From CALZIK01 sp945787635 (GTDB taxonomy: Bacteria > Acidobacteriota > Thermoanaerobaculia > Multivoradales > JAHEKO01): a stretch of DNA of 64,000 nucleotides. The position numbers and the translations under genes were made by a program. The notes beneath the pieces were generated by a model. It was given only the letters and a program-made list of their open reading frames with translations, had not been told where the DNA came from and made no database searches. Positions 34,045-44,041 of this stretch are shown in pieces (within the stretch, counting starts at the first letter, position 1; the number at the start of each line of letters is the position of its first letter). The stretch is taken from positions 62,001 to 126,000 of the forward strand of contig CAMYNM010000005.1 of NCBI GenBank assembly GCA_947259725.1, in the 5' to 3' direction.

Positions 34045-35204
34045 TCAACCCACCTCCTTCTTGAACAACCGGGTCGCCATCGCCAGGGTGACGAGCAGAA
34101 ACAGCGTCAGCGCGCCGGCCTCCGGGAGGAGGTCGCCCAGGCCCGATCCGCGCAGAAGAATCCCGCGCGTCATGCGCACGTAGTGGGTCAGCGGCAGAAG
34201 CTGCCCCAACCATTGCGCGGGTACCGGCATCGCACTGAACGGAAACATGAAGCCCGATAGAAGCACCGATGGCAGAAAGAAAAAGAACGAAAGCTGGGTC
34301 GCCTGAAGCTGATTGGCGGTTACCGAAGAGATCACCAGCCCGAGGGTGAGGTTGGCGCCGATGAAGAGGATCGAGGCCACTCCCAGAGCCAGGAGCGAGC
34401 CGCGTACCGGAACGCTGAAGAGCAGCAGCCCCGCGCCCAATACGATCGCGATCTGCACCAGGCCGATCCCAACGTAGGGCAGGATCTTCCCGATCATCAA
34501 CTCGAACCGGTGCACCGGCGTGCCGATCAGAAACTCGAAAGTGCCGCGCTCGCGCTCCCGGACGATCGACAGCGCCGTCATCAGGATCATGGTCGTGGTC
34601 AGGATCACTCCCAGCAGGGCCGGCACCACGAACACCGGCGTGCGGAGCTCCGGGTTGTAGCGGGTCAGCACCGAGAACCTCCAGGGGCTCTCCGTGATCT
34701 TCTCCGCTTCCGACCCTTCTCGAGTCGTCGCGAAGGTCCGTACTCTCTGGTTGAGCCTAGCTTCCAGCCCGTTGGCCGAGGCGCGCACCGCGCGGGCCAG
34801 GGTCGGATCGGTGGCGTCGACGATGAGCGAGACCTCCATACCGCGGCCGCGATAGAAATCGCGAGTGAAGGCCGGTGGGATCTGGACAATCACGTTGACC
34901 TCGCCCGCCTGGAGCATTCGCTGTGCTTCCTCTCTGGTCGCCGCGTACTCGACGACGTCGAAGGTCTGCGTCGCCTCCAGCGCGCCGATGAACTGACGCG
35001 AGATACTGCTATGGGTGTGATCAACCACCACCGTGCGGGCGTGCCGCATGTCCTGATTGATGGCATACCCGAAAAGCGCCAACTGGACAATCGGCACGCC
35101 AATGACGAAGCCGGCGGTCAAATGGTCACGCATCAACTGGCGCAACTCCTTGCGCACGACAGCGAGAACCCGGCGGACCGGTCTAGGAAGCTCGGGTAGG
35201 CCGC

Positions 35205-35208
<4 letters not shown>
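34045..35208 (-). CDS. ABC-2 type transporter permease
   Basis: 387 residues, start ATG inside the ATGA overlap with the ATPase gene. One N-terminal helix (LTAGFVIGVPIVQLALFGYA) is followed by a large extracytoplasmic domain (DVVEYAATREEAQRMLQAGE, VNVIVQIPPAFTRDFYRG) and five helices near the C-terminus. The loop LSIVRERERGTFEFLIGTPV is the hallmark of the YbhS/YhhJ-like ABC-2 family. With the ATPase and the membrane-fusion protein upstream it forms a three-gene exporter. Only one permease is present, so a homodimer is expected. Confidence 0.88.
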
Positions 35209-36160
<952 letters not shown>

Positions 36161-36164
<4 letters not shown>

Positions 36165-37027
36165 CCGGGCTCTTTCTCGGACGCCGCGACGATCAGCTTC
36201 ACCCGTGCCGGTAGGCCGGGGCGAAGATCGGCGGGCGCGTCGGTCAGTACGACGCGAGCACGGTAGACGAGATGGGCGCTCTCGCGCTCGGTCAAGGCGT
36301 AGTGCGGGGTGAACTCCGGTTGCCGCGCGACCTCCTCGATGCGGCCGCTGAACCAGTCCGGCAGGCCCTCGATCTTGACCTCCGCTCGAGCTTCCGGCGA
36401 GAGCTGAGCCACCGCGCGGGCGGGCACCCAGATCCGGACCCACGGGTTCTCGAGGGTCTGCACCACGGCCACCACGGCTCCCGGCGGCACGCGCTCCCCG
36501 ACCTCGAAAGGCAGTTGATCGACGACGCCGGCGGCGGGCGAACGCAGGGTGAGATCCCGAAGCCGCCTGCGCGCCTGGATGACGCGAGCCTCCCTCTCGG
36601 CCACGCTCGCGGCCGCCTCGTCTCGCTGCCGCCGGGCGCGGTCGAGCTCCTGCTGGCTCGCGACCCGCCTGCGGCTCAGCTCGGTCTTGCGCTGCAACTC
36701 CCGCTCGCCCTCGACCAGGGTCGCCTCGACGGCGGCGAGCGCCGCTTCGAAGGCCCTCAGCTCGGCCTCGGCCACCTCGGTGTCGAGGCGCACCACCTCC
36801 TGCTCGGGGGTCACCCGGGAACCCGCGGTGACCGGGATCTCGACGATCACCTCCGAGACCGGCGCGGTGATCTCGAGAGTGGTCCGCTCGACCGTGCCGG
36901 CCAGCTCGAAGACGCCCCGGTCGCAACCCCCAACTGCCAGAAAGCTCAGCATAGTGATGCCGAGCGCGACGGACGTTCCTACCCGATCCCGACGGCAATG
37001 CAAACGCACCGGCATTCTCCTTTTCAT
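36161..37027 (-). CDS. HlyD-family membrane-fusion protein, putative lipoprotein
   Basis: 288 residues from ATG 37027. The lipobox LAVGGC suggests lipid attachment to the inner membrane. A biotinyl-lipoyl-like half motif (VSEVIVEIPVTAGSRVTPEQ) and coiled-coil hairpin (about 80-155, Arg/Glu-rich) are followed by LRSPAAGVVDQLPFEVGERV and the beta-barrel/membrane-proximal part (VRIWVPARAVAQLSPEARAE). It is the first gene of the exporter operon (fusion protein, ATPase, permease, each joined by ATGA). Its start is 95 bases from the divergent condensation-enzyme gene, so exporter and biosynthesis cassette may share a control region. Confidence 0.88.
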
Positions 37028-37122
37028 TTCCGCTAATCTAGCAGTGAACGCCGGCGGCCGCCCTCGGAGACTCCGGGCCTGCGGCAACCGACGCTACGCC
37101 GAAGGGCCGCAGTTCGACCCCC

Positions 37123-38475
37123 ATGCCGAGCCAGTCAAGAGATCGAAGGGCTTCGAACTCCAGAGCCTTGTCGACCTTCGAGCGCGCACAGCTTCTGACC
37201 TCCGAGTCGTCGCCCTTCAACCTGGTAGTGAGCTTGCGCGTCGAGGGTTCGTTGAACAAAGAGCTGCTGCGCCGAGCGCTCGACGTGCTGCAGCTTCGTC
37301 ACCCGATGCTCGCGGTCCGCGTGGCCGGCACCTCGAGCACCGCCGTCCTAGCGGATGGCGACGTCCCCTCAATTCCGCTGCGGACGTTTCAGCGGAGCCA
37401 CGAGACCAGCTGGATCCGCGCCGTCGAGACCGAGCTTTCGATCGGCTTCGATCGCGCCGAGGGACCCCTGGCGCGCTGCGGCCTCCTCGAGTCCGAGCGG
37501 ACCGACGGTCCGAACGAGATCATCTTGACGTTTCACCACATCATCGTCGACGCCACCTCCGCCGGCCGGATCGTCGACGACCTGCTCGAGCTCTGCGGCG
37601 CCGGCGCGGCGGCGAGCCCCACCGGCGACCCTCGACAGGAGCTCCCGCCGCGGGCCGACGACCTCTTCCCGAGCCGCTACCGCGGCGTTTCACGGCTGTG
37701 GCCGAGCTGCCGCTTTCTGGCCCGGGAGATGGCCGGCGAGGCCGCCTACCGCTGGCACACTCGAGCTCACCGGTCCCGGCCGCCGCGCCCCGAGCACGGC
37801 AAACCGGTCCGCTGTCGGGTCCTGCCGATCGCCCTCTCGGAAGCCGAGACCGACACCCTGGTCCGCGCCATTCGCCGCCGCCGATTGACGCTCAACAGCG
37901 CGCTCACCGCCGCGCTGCTGCTCGCGGTGGTGCGACGGCGGTATTCCGGAACCGATCTCCCCCACCGGTATTTCGTCTTCCCGACCTTGCGTCCCCATCT
38001 CGACCCGCCGCTCCCGGACGACTGCGACGGCAGCTACCTCACCACCCAGCGCTACACCGTGCGCGCCTCGGACACTCGCAACGTCTGGGACTTCGCCACC
38101 GAGATCCAGATGCAGGTGCACCGATCCGAGGGCCGGGGCGAGAAGTTCCTGGCCGCGCTGCACAGTGCGATGTCGATGAAGATGGTCCTGGGACAGTCCG
38201 GCTATCGCATGGCCACGATCGCCATGAGCTACACCGGCGCATATCCGTTCAAGCTGTGGCACGGCGGGCTAGAGCTCGCCGAGGTCCACGCCTTCGTCTC
38301 CAATCTCCCCGTCGGTCCCGAGTACACCGCGCAGGCACGGGTCTTCAAGGGAAGGCTCTGGCTCGACGTCCTCTACCTGAACGCGGACATGACCGAAGAC
38401 GAGGCTCGGCACATCGCCGAGGACGCTCGTGACGACCTTCTGCGCGGCGACGGCGCCGGAAAGGGTTCTTCATGA
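37123..38475 (+). CDS. Stand-alone condensation-domain / acyltransferase enzyme
   Basis: 450 residues. The NRPS-condensation/PapA-like fold is indicated by LSTFERAQLLTSESSPFNLV at the N-terminus, LRRALDVLQLRHPMLAVRVA and the catalytic motif FHHIIVDATS (H138, H139, D143; the usual final Gly is Ala). The C-terminal half has LNSALTAALLLAVVRRRYS and GYRMATIAMSYTGAYPF-type segments. No carrier or adenylation domain is fused; these are encoded separately just downstream, starting with an ATGA overlap. It should transfer an acyl group from the carrier protein to an amine or hydroxyl acceptor, or join two carrier-bound groups. Confidence 0.8.
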   Translation: MPSQSRDRRASNSRALSTFERAQLLTSESSPFNLVVSLRVEGSLNKELLRRALDVLQLRHPMLAVRVAGTSSTAVLADGDVPSIPLRTFQRSHETSWIRAVETELSIGFDRAEGPLARCGLLESERTDGPNEIILTFHHIIVDATSAGRIVDDLLELCGAGAAASPTGDPRQELPPRADDLFPSRYRGVSRLWPSCRFLAREMAGEAAYRWHTRAHRSRPPRPEHGKPVRCRVLPIALSEAETDTLVRAIRRRRLTLNSALTAALLLAVVRRRYSGTDLPHRYFVFPTLRPHLDPPLPDDCDGSYLTTQRYTVRASDTRNVWDFATEIQMQVHRSEGRGEKFLAALHSAMSMKMVLGQSGYRMATIAMSYTGAYPFKLWHGGLELAEVHAFVSNLPVGPEYTAQARVFKGRLWLDVLYLNADMTEDEARHIAEDARDDLLRGDGAGKGSS

Positions 38476-38702
38476 CCATCGACCCTCGAGAGATCGCCCA
38501 GATGGTGGCCCTCCAGCTCGGGTGCAAAGACGTCCGTTCCGAAGACCGTTTGATCGAGGATCTCGGCGCCAGCTCGGTCGATGTCGTGAACCTGATCGGA
38601 GCCCTCGAAGACCGCTACGGCATCGCGATCGGCGAGGAGGACGTCGCCGTCCTGCGCTCGGTCGCCGACGTTCACACCCTGGTCGGTCGGTTGTCGGGAT
38701 AA
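38472..38702 (+). CDS. Acyl carrier protein (free-standing)
   Basis: 76 residues, start ATG overlapping the preceding stop (ATGA). The phosphopantetheine attachment site is IEDLGASSVDVVNLIGALED with Ser35 as the likely modified residue (the usual Asp before it is Ser). The size and three-helix pattern are those of a discrete ACP/PCP. It sits between the condensation enzyme and the acyl-AMP ligase, so it should be the carrier they share. No phosphopantetheinyl transferase is in the window. Confidence 0.88.
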   Translation: MTIDPREIAQMVALQLGCKDVRSEDRLIEDLGASSVDVVNLIGALEDRYGIAIGEEDVAVLRSVADVHTLVGRLSG

Positions 38703-38714
38703 GGGGACGTACCG

Positions 38715-40352
38715 ATGCCCGAGAGAACGCCCGAGACACTGATCGAGTTACTCGCCCTTCGAGCCGAGTCGGAGCCGGAACGGGAAGCGTTTCGCTTCGC
38801 CGGCGAAAGCCACTCGTTCGCAGAGCTCTGGCGCGGCGTCAACCGGTTTGCTGCAAGATTCCTCGCGAACGGCTTCGGCCGGGGCGAGCGCGTAGTCGTG
38901 GCGCTGCCGAACGGCCCCACGTTTTTTTCGGTGTTCTACGGGGTGCAGCGTGCGGGAGGCGTCGCCGTGCCGATCTTCCCCGACTCCGGCATCGAGCGGG
39001 TCTGTCAGCTCGCCGCGCACTGTCGGGCGCGGACCGTCGTCATCCCGGCTTCCCTGCCGGAGGATGCGCTCGAGCGCCTCCGAGCGCGCGCCGAAATCGA
39101 GTCAATTCGGGTGCTCATCGCCGAGGAGGCTCACGGCTCGCAGCCGCCGCTTTCGGAGCCCGAATTCCCGGAGATCGGCGCCAACGACCTCGCCTATATC
39201 CAGTACACCTCCGGCAGCACCGGCAACTCGAAAGGCGTCCAACTCTCGCAGGCGAACCTGCTGACCAACGCCCGCCAGATGATCGCCGGCATGGAGATCA
39301 CATCGCGGGAGGTCTTCGTGAGCTGGCTCCCCGTCTTTCACGACATGGGCCTGGTCTTGATGACCATCGTGCCGTTCTATCTCGGCGCGCGCCTGATCCT
39401 GCTCCCAGCGGTGCTCACCAACGTCCGCGCCTGGCTCGAGAAGATCGAGAGCCACCGGGGAACCTTCACCGCGGCGCCCGACTTCGCCTACCGGCTGTGC
39501 TTGCGGTACGTGAAGAACCCCGGCGAGCACGACCTCTCGAGCCTGCGAGTGGCCTTGAACGCCGCCGAGCCGGTGCGGGCACGAACAATCTTCGAGTTCG
39601 AGTCGGCCTTCGGCCTCGAGCACGTCATGATGCCCGGCTACGGGCTCGCCGAAGCCACGGTCGGCGTCAGCATGTGGAAGCCGGGAACCAGGGTTGCGGT
39701 CGACGGGCGCGGGGTGGTCTCGGTCGGCAAGCCGTTTCCGGAGATCGAGATCGCGACCCTCCGGGACGAGCTACGGGAAGCGCCTGGGGACGGACCGTCA
39801 AACGAGATCTGCGCGCCCGGCGAGTCCGGCGAAATTCTGGTCAGAAGCCCCGCCAACACGCGCGGCTACCTCGACAATCCCGAGGCCGACGCCGACCTCT
39901 TCTGGAAGGGCTACATCCGCACCGGCGACGTCGGCCGGCTGGACGCCGACGGCAACCTCTACATCGACGGGCGCAAGAAGACCATCATCATCCAGGCCGG
40001 CCGCAACATCGCGCCGCGCGAGATCGAAGAGGTGGTCGATGCCCTGCCCTTCGTGCGCTACTCGGCGGCGGTCGGGATCGATCGCGGCGGGCTGGAAGGC
40101 GAGCAGGCCTACGTCTTCGTCGAGCTGCGAGAGAAGACTCCACCGACCCAGGAAGATTGGGCACAGTGGTCGATCGGCGTCGTCCGGGCGATTCGCGATC
40201 ACCTGGGGTTGCGCCCTGGTCGCGTCTACCTCACCGCGCCGCGGACGATCCCGCTCACTCACAACGGCAAGATCCGGCACGCCGAGCTCGCGCGCCTCTT
40301 TCGGGACGGCAGCCTGCGCGAGCGCGGTCAACTCCTCTTTCCGAAGTGGTGA
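38715..40352 (+). CDS. Fatty-acyl-AMP ligase-like adenylating enzyme
   Basis: 545 residues from ATG 38715, 12 bases after the ACP stop. ANL-superfamily motifs: YTSGSTGNSKGVQLSQANL (about residue 164), SWLPVFHDMGLVLMT (the WLPxHDMGL pattern typical of FAALs), PGYGLAEATVGVSM, YIRTGDVGRLDADGNLYIDG, and the catalytic Lys in LTHNGKIRHAEL. FAALs activate a fatty acid as the adenylate and load it onto a carrier protein rather than CoA. Here the target would be the ACP just upstream. At 545 residues it is at the short end for FAALs. Confidence 0.85.
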   Translation: MPERTPETLIELLALRAESEPEREAFRFAGESHSFAELWRGVNRFAARFLANGFGRGERVVVALPNGPTFFSVFYGVQRAGGVAVPIFPDSGIERVCQLAAHCRARTVVIPASLPEDALERLRARAEIESIRVLIAEEAHGSQPPLSEPEFPEIGANDLAYIQYTSGSTGNSKGVQLSQANLLTNARQMIAGMEITSREVFVSWLPVFHDMGLVLMTIVPFYLGARLILLPAVLTNVRAWLEKIESHRGTFTAAPDFAYRLCLRYVKNPGEHDLSSLRVALNAAEPVRARTIFEFESAFGLEHVMMPGYGLAEATVGVSMWKPGTRVAVDGRGVVSVGKPFPEIEIATLRDELREAPGDGPSNEICAPGESGEILVRSPANTRGYLDNPEADADLFWKGYIRTGDVGRLDADGNLYIDGRKKTIIIQAGRNIAPREIEEVVDALPFVRYSAAVGIDRGGLEGEQAYVFVELREKTPPTQEDWAQWSIGVVRAIRDHLGLRPGRVYLTAPRTIPLTHNGKIRHAELARLFRDGSLRERGQLLFPKW

Positions 40353-40393
40353 GCCTCCGGCTCCGGCGCCGATCGCCTTTCTGGAGTCTTGAT

Positions 40394-40419
40394 GTAGCGG
40401 TCGAGCTCAGTCCTCGACC
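40394..40419 (-). repeat. REP-like palindrome, minus orientation
   Basis: Reads GTAGC GGTCGA ... TCGACC on the plus strand, i.e. the GCTAC-tailed unit inverted. It lies in the 79-base gap between the convergent acyl-AMP-ligase and FadL genes, where it may also serve as a transcript end. Confidence 0.55.
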
Positions 40420-40431
40420 GAGAGATTCCGC

Positions 40432-41721
40432 TCAGAAACCGAACGTCGACGCGAGCAGCCAGCCGGTCTGCGAGTACCGGCCGTTGAAGCCGTCCCGGCT
40501 CACGTCGTTCACTCGCTCGTCGAAGTCGAGGTACATGAGCGCCAGATCGACGTTGGTCTTGCCGCCCTCGTGGCCCCAGCCGACGCAGTAGCCGTTGCGG
40601 TCCGAGTCCGGCAGCAGCGGGCTCACCGAGGCCGTCGGCTGCGGGCTCTCGTCGGCCACAAACCCGAAACGCCACTCGTTTCCGGAAGGCCTGCCGATCC
40701 GGGCACCGAGCCGGTAGGTGTAGACATCCTCCCAGTTCTCCGGTCGCACGATGTCGAACTGCGGAGCATTGACGAAGCCGATCGTCAGGGTGTCGAAGCT
40801 GCTCCAGCCGGTCCAGTTGACGTCCAGCTCGAGAAGTGTGTCGCGGCTCAGGGCGACTGCGACGCCGACAGTGGCCATGTCGGGGAACTCGATCTCGGTC
40901 GCGACCGCGAGCGGCTGGCCGAACGGAATCATCGTCGCGACCAGGCCATCAAGCTGCGGGTTACCCGTCGAGATCTGAGAGAACCGGGCGTCGCCGCTAT
41001 AGTCCACGGTCACCGTGCTGCGATAGCTGAATCCAAAGGAGTAGCTCTCGTTGCCTTCGTAGAGCAGGCCGACCTGCCAGCCGAGCCCCTGGTCGAGGTC
41101 ACTCTCGAGATTCGCCGCGGCGACCTCGAGCGGCGCCCCGGTAAAGGGGTTGGGTATCGGCACTCTTCGGTTGAACTCGACCGCCGAGAACCTCACGATC
41201 GCTCCAAACCCGATCCCGAGGTTCTCCGACAGCTTGACGCCGACGCTCGGACTCAAGTCGAAGGTGAGCATCGAGGCCTCGGTGTTGATGAAGCGACCCG
41301 GAAAATTGTCCGGGTCCTTCCAATCGGTCTTGAGCCCGAACGGCGAGTTCACCGCAAGGCCGAAGTTCCACGTCTCGTTGATCGGCTGCACCCAGTAGAA
41401 GTGCGGTATCGGCTCCGCCAGGCTGTTCAGGTTTGCGGTCGCCATCGGGCCGGGAAAAGGCGGCAACCCGACGAACTCTTCGTCGGCGCTGTTGACCAGA
41501 GTGACGCCCGCGGCCAGCTCTCGTTCCGCAAAGAACGCCAGCCCGCCGCTGTTGTAGAACAGCGCCGATGGATCGTCGGCCTGGGCGACGAAAGCGCCGG
41601 CCAGACCGAGCGCCTTGGCTCCCTGCTCATAGAGCGAAAAGCCGCCTCCCAAAGCGGGCTGCGCGAGCAGAACGAGAACAGCAAGGTACCGGCCTCTTGA
41701 AGAAAAAACACCATCCGTCAT
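40432..41721 (-). CDS. FadL/OmpP1-family outer-membrane transport protein
   Basis: 429 residues from ATG 41721 with AAGGAG 8 bases upstream. After the signal peptide (YLAVLVLLAQPALG) the mature N-terminus GGFSLYEQGAKALGLAGAFV and ADDPSALFYNSGGLAF is the strongly conserved FadL hatch signature. Barrel strands follow to ...TGWLLASTFGF with terminal Phe. FadL proteins move long-chain fatty acids and other hydrophobic compounds inward across the outer membrane. The neighbouring fatty-acyl-AMP-ligase-like gene makes a functional link plausible, although the two are convergent. Confidence 0.92.
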   Translation of the reverse strand: MTDGVFSSRGRYLAVLVLLAQPALGGGFSLYEQGAKALGLAGAFVAQADDPSALFYNSGGLAFFAERELAAGVTLVNSADEEFVGLPPFPGPMATANLNSLAEPIPHFYWVQPINETWNFGLAVNSPFGLKTDWKDPDNFPGRFINTEASMLTFDLSPSVGVKLSENLGIGFGAIVRFSAVEFNRRVPIPNPFTGAPLEVAAANLESDLDQGLGWQVGLLYEGNESYSFGFSYRSTVTVDYSGDARFSQISTGNPQLDGLVATMIPFGQPLAVATEIEFPDMATVGVAVALSRDTLLELDVNWTGWSSFDTLTIGFVNAPQFDIVRPENWEDVYTYRLGARIGRPSGNEWRFGFVADESPQPTASVSPLLPDSDRNGYCVGWGHEGGKTNVDLALMYLDFDERVNDVSRDGFNGRYSQTGWLLASTFGF

Positions 41722-41888
41722 ATTCGTCTCCTTGCGGACCATCAAACCCCGTAACGGGCGCCTTTGCGCCACCCAAAAGGACGGGCGCCGTTTCTCTGAA
41801 GCGCCGCCGCCCGGCGGCTCGACGGCCTATGCTAGGTTGCCCCGACCTTGGTCAACCGACAGCGCGGGAGGATCCTCGAGTAGGCTTC

Positions 41889-43418
41889 ATGAGACACCGT
41901 CATTTCTTCAAGATCTGCTTGACCGGCCTCGGACTCGCCCTGGGATCGACCTCTTTCCTGTTCCTCGCGCCGGCATTCGCCACGGAGCCGACGACGGGAC
42001 CGCTCGCCGGAACGACCGCCGCCCACAATCAGGTGCGCCAGAATCTGAACAACGGCGTAGCTCCGACGGCCGGCGCTCTCGTGCAGCCGGTGCCGTGCCC
42101 GCCACTCCCCGATTTCGTCTGGGACGACACTGTGGCGGCAACCGCCCAAACCTGGGCCGATATGTGTACCTGCGCCCACCAGCAAGCGGGGAATCCCTAC
42201 GGCGAGAACCTCTCCATGGGGACGGTCGGCGCCGGCGTCACGGGCGCGGCAGCCGCCGTCAGCTGGGCGGACGAGGTGAGGGCTCCCGGCTACGACTACG
42301 CCAACCGAGATTGCCCCACCGGGATGCCGACCTTCCCCAACTGCGGTCACTACACTGCGGTGGCCTGGTCGACCACTACCCAGGTCGGCTGCGGATTCGC
42401 CGCCTGCGGCGCGGCCACCGGCTGCGGGGCCCTGTTCGGCGGCCAGGCGGCGGAGTACGTGGTCTGCCGTTACAACCAACCGGGAAACTTCCCGGCCGGT
42501 GACGGCGACACCCTGCGGCCCTACTGCACCGAGGCGGTGACCACCGACTGTCAACCGGGGCCGGGCGTTTGCGGCGGCGGCGGGAATCCGGTCCTGACCG
42601 TGACCAAGAACGGAACCGGCGCGGGCACGGTGACCAGCAGCCCACCGGGGATCGACTGCGGCGCGACCTGCATGTCGGCTTTTGCCAACGGCACGCCGGT
42701 GTCGCTCACCGCGGCCGCCAGCCCGGGCTCGACCTTCGTCACCTGGGGCGGAGCCTGCGCCGCCGCCGGGGCCAATCCGGTGTGCATGGTCACGGTCGAT
42801 GCCGCGAAGACCGCAACCGCCACCTTCAACACCGCCGTGAATCCCTGTGCCACCGCGGTGGATCTGGTCTGCGGAAACGCGCTCAACGGCACGACCGTAG
42901 GCGCAGCGAACGACTTCAACACCACCTACTCCTGCACGGGCGATCCTCAGAACGGCACCGACGTGGTCTACAGGCTAGAGTCTCCGGAGAGCGGCATGGT
43001 CACGGTGGATCTGAACCCGAACGTCGCCGACCTCGATCTCTTCGTTCTCAGCGCCTGCTCCGCGAACAACTGCGCAGTTAACAGCGAGCAAGGCGGTGGC
43101 GTCGCCGAGCAGGTCCAGTTCACGGCCACCGCGGGCCAGACCTACTACGTCGTCGTCGAGGACTACAACAGTGCCGGGGACACGTTCGCGTTGACGGCCA
43201 CCTGTCCGTGCACGGCTCCCAACGGGGTCAACCAGAATCTGACCAATGACACGGTGACGAACACGCAGACGGTTCACGTCTGCAGCATCATCACCGCGGG
43301 CGCTGACTACGGGGTCGGTACGATGGGCAACCTGACCCTGCGCGCCGGCCACTCGGTGGTGTTCACGAACGACTTCAGCGTCCAGTCCGGGGGCAGCCTG
43401 ACGGTCAGAACCGACTAG
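41889..43418 (+). CDS. Secreted CAP-domain protein with InlB-type repeat, PPC-like and coathanger-type domains
   Basis: 509 residues from ATG 41889; signal peptide ends PAFA (residue 31). Residues about 35-205 are a CAP (SCP/PR-1) domain with the metal/active-site His and Glu in CAHQQAGNPYGENLSM and the second His in NCGHYTAVAWSTTTQVGCG; six or more Cys suggest disulfides. About 234-318 resembles a divergent InlB B-repeat (TKNGTGAGTVTSSPPGIDCG, FVTWGGAC). About 325-440 is a PPC-like beta domain (VVYRLESPESGMVTVDL, TYYVVVEDYNSAGDTFALTA). The tail GNLTLRAGHSVVFTNDFSVQ matches the coathanger-stack pattern also found at the end of the 18684 protein. Exported; role unknown. Confidence 0.85.
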   Translation: MRHRHFFKICLTGLGLALGSTSFLFLAPAFATEPTTGPLAGTTAAHNQVRQNLNNGVAPTAGALVQPVPCPPLPDFVWDDTVAATAQTWADMCTCAHQQAGNPYGENLSMGTVGAGVTGAAAAVSWADEVRAPGYDYANRDCPTGMPTFPNCGHYTAVAWSTTTQVGCGFAACGAATGCGALFGGQAAEYVVCRYNQPGNFPAGDGDTLRPYCTEAVTTDCQPGPGVCGGGGNPVLTVTKNGTGAGTVTSSPPGIDCGATCMSAFANGTPVSLTAAASPGSTFVTWGGACAAAGANPVCMVTVDAAKTATATFNTAVNPCATAVDLVCGNALNGTTVGAANDFNTTYSCTGDPQNGTDVVYRLESPESGMVTVDLNPNVADLDLFVLSACSANNCAVNSEQGGGVAEQVQFTATAGQTYYVVVEDYNSAGDTFALTATCPCTAPNGVNQNLTNDTVTNTQTVHVCSIITAGADYGVGTMGNLTLRAGHSVVFTNDFSVQSGGSLTVRTD

Positions 43419-43451
43419 GGCTCAGCGGCGCGCCGACTTGGAGAGGGATTC

Positions 43452-43476
43452 GGTCGACACGTAGGTCGACCGCTAC
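43452..43476 (+). repeat. REP-like palindrome
   Basis: Arms GGTCGAC and GTCGACC around ACGTAG, followed by GCTAC. It lies between the CAP gene stop and the toxin remnant, at the edge of the lower-GC patch. Confidence 0.7.
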
Positions 43477-43547
43477 AAAGCAGCCGGAGATCGAGTTGGA
43501 AAGGGTGGTCGCCCTCCAGAATACACACGCCTGACTCCAGCTCAGTA

Positions 43548-43628
43548 TTACTGGCGAATCAACCGGTCGTAGTCGCTGTGGCTGCCGATCCAGCTACAGA
43601 GGCCGACCTTCTGTTTCGAGATCCCGTC
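43548..43628 (-). pseudogene. C-terminal fragment of a RelE/HigB-like toxin gene
   Basis: On the minus strand the frame closing with TAA at 43548-43550 reads back as KVGLCSWIGSHSDYDRLIRQ after a TGA at 43629-43631, giving only 26 codons. The WIGSHSDYDRLI ending is typical of the C-terminus of RelE/HigB-like mRNA-interferase toxins. No start and no remaining toxin sequence is seen in any frame upstream, and there is no room for an antitoxin gene before the CAP gene. It partly overlaps, in another frame, the tail of the small ORF at 43559-44041. The call rests on the short motif alone. Confidence 0.4.
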
Positions 43629-44041
43629 TCAGCAATCGGTGAGACACGTGCCTCTTCTCGGACATAAACGACCTGCGTGAGCCCTTGACGGCTGCGATAG
43701 GTGACGGCGGCAGTCAGTCCCAGCCAGCATGACGGACGCCGGAGGCTGCGGGGAGTGGGAACCCAGAGGTCGCAGTTGTAGAACCGATCGGATTGCCCTT
43801 TCCTTCGGTAGTGAGCTCGCGAGGCGATCCGTTGGGCAACCGGCGAGGCACGCTTGATGTCGATCTGCACCCTGGTGCGCAGGTAGATCGTCACAAAGTG
43901 AAAGATCTGTGTGCAGTAGCCTCTGCGGCGTAGATTCCGCGGTACTCGCATAGACAGGAAGTAGTAGGTGCCGCTCGGCTCTCGTACGACTGTCGCCGAC
44001 GCCTTGCGTGGCACGATCACGACTAGCTTGTCGAGCGACAC
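43559..44041 (-). CDS. Small ORF coupled to the TIR gene, possibly a truncated GNAT-like protein
   Basis: 160 residues from GTG 44041, which overlaps the TAG stop of the TIR gene by one base; a longer start at ATG 44107 would overlap it by 67 bases. The stretch RVPRNLRRRGYCTQIFHFVT and RASPVAQRIASRAHYRRKG resembles the acetyl-CoA loop and following helix of GNAT acetyltransferases, but the usual N-terminal half is missing. The last 50 residues are low-complexity, Arg/Ser/Ala-rich, and overlap the toxin fragment in another frame. The true gene may therefore end or shift frame earlier. Base composition is lower in GC than the surroundings, as for the TIR gene. Confidence 0.4.
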   Translation of the reverse strand: MSLDKLVVIVPRKASATVVREPSGTYYFLSMRVPRNLRRRGYCTQIFHFVTIYLRTRVQIDIKRASPVAQRIASRAHYRRKGQSDRFYNCDLWVPTPRSLRRPSCWLGLTAAVTYRSRQGLTQVVYVREEARVSPIAETGSRNRRSASVAGSAATATTTG

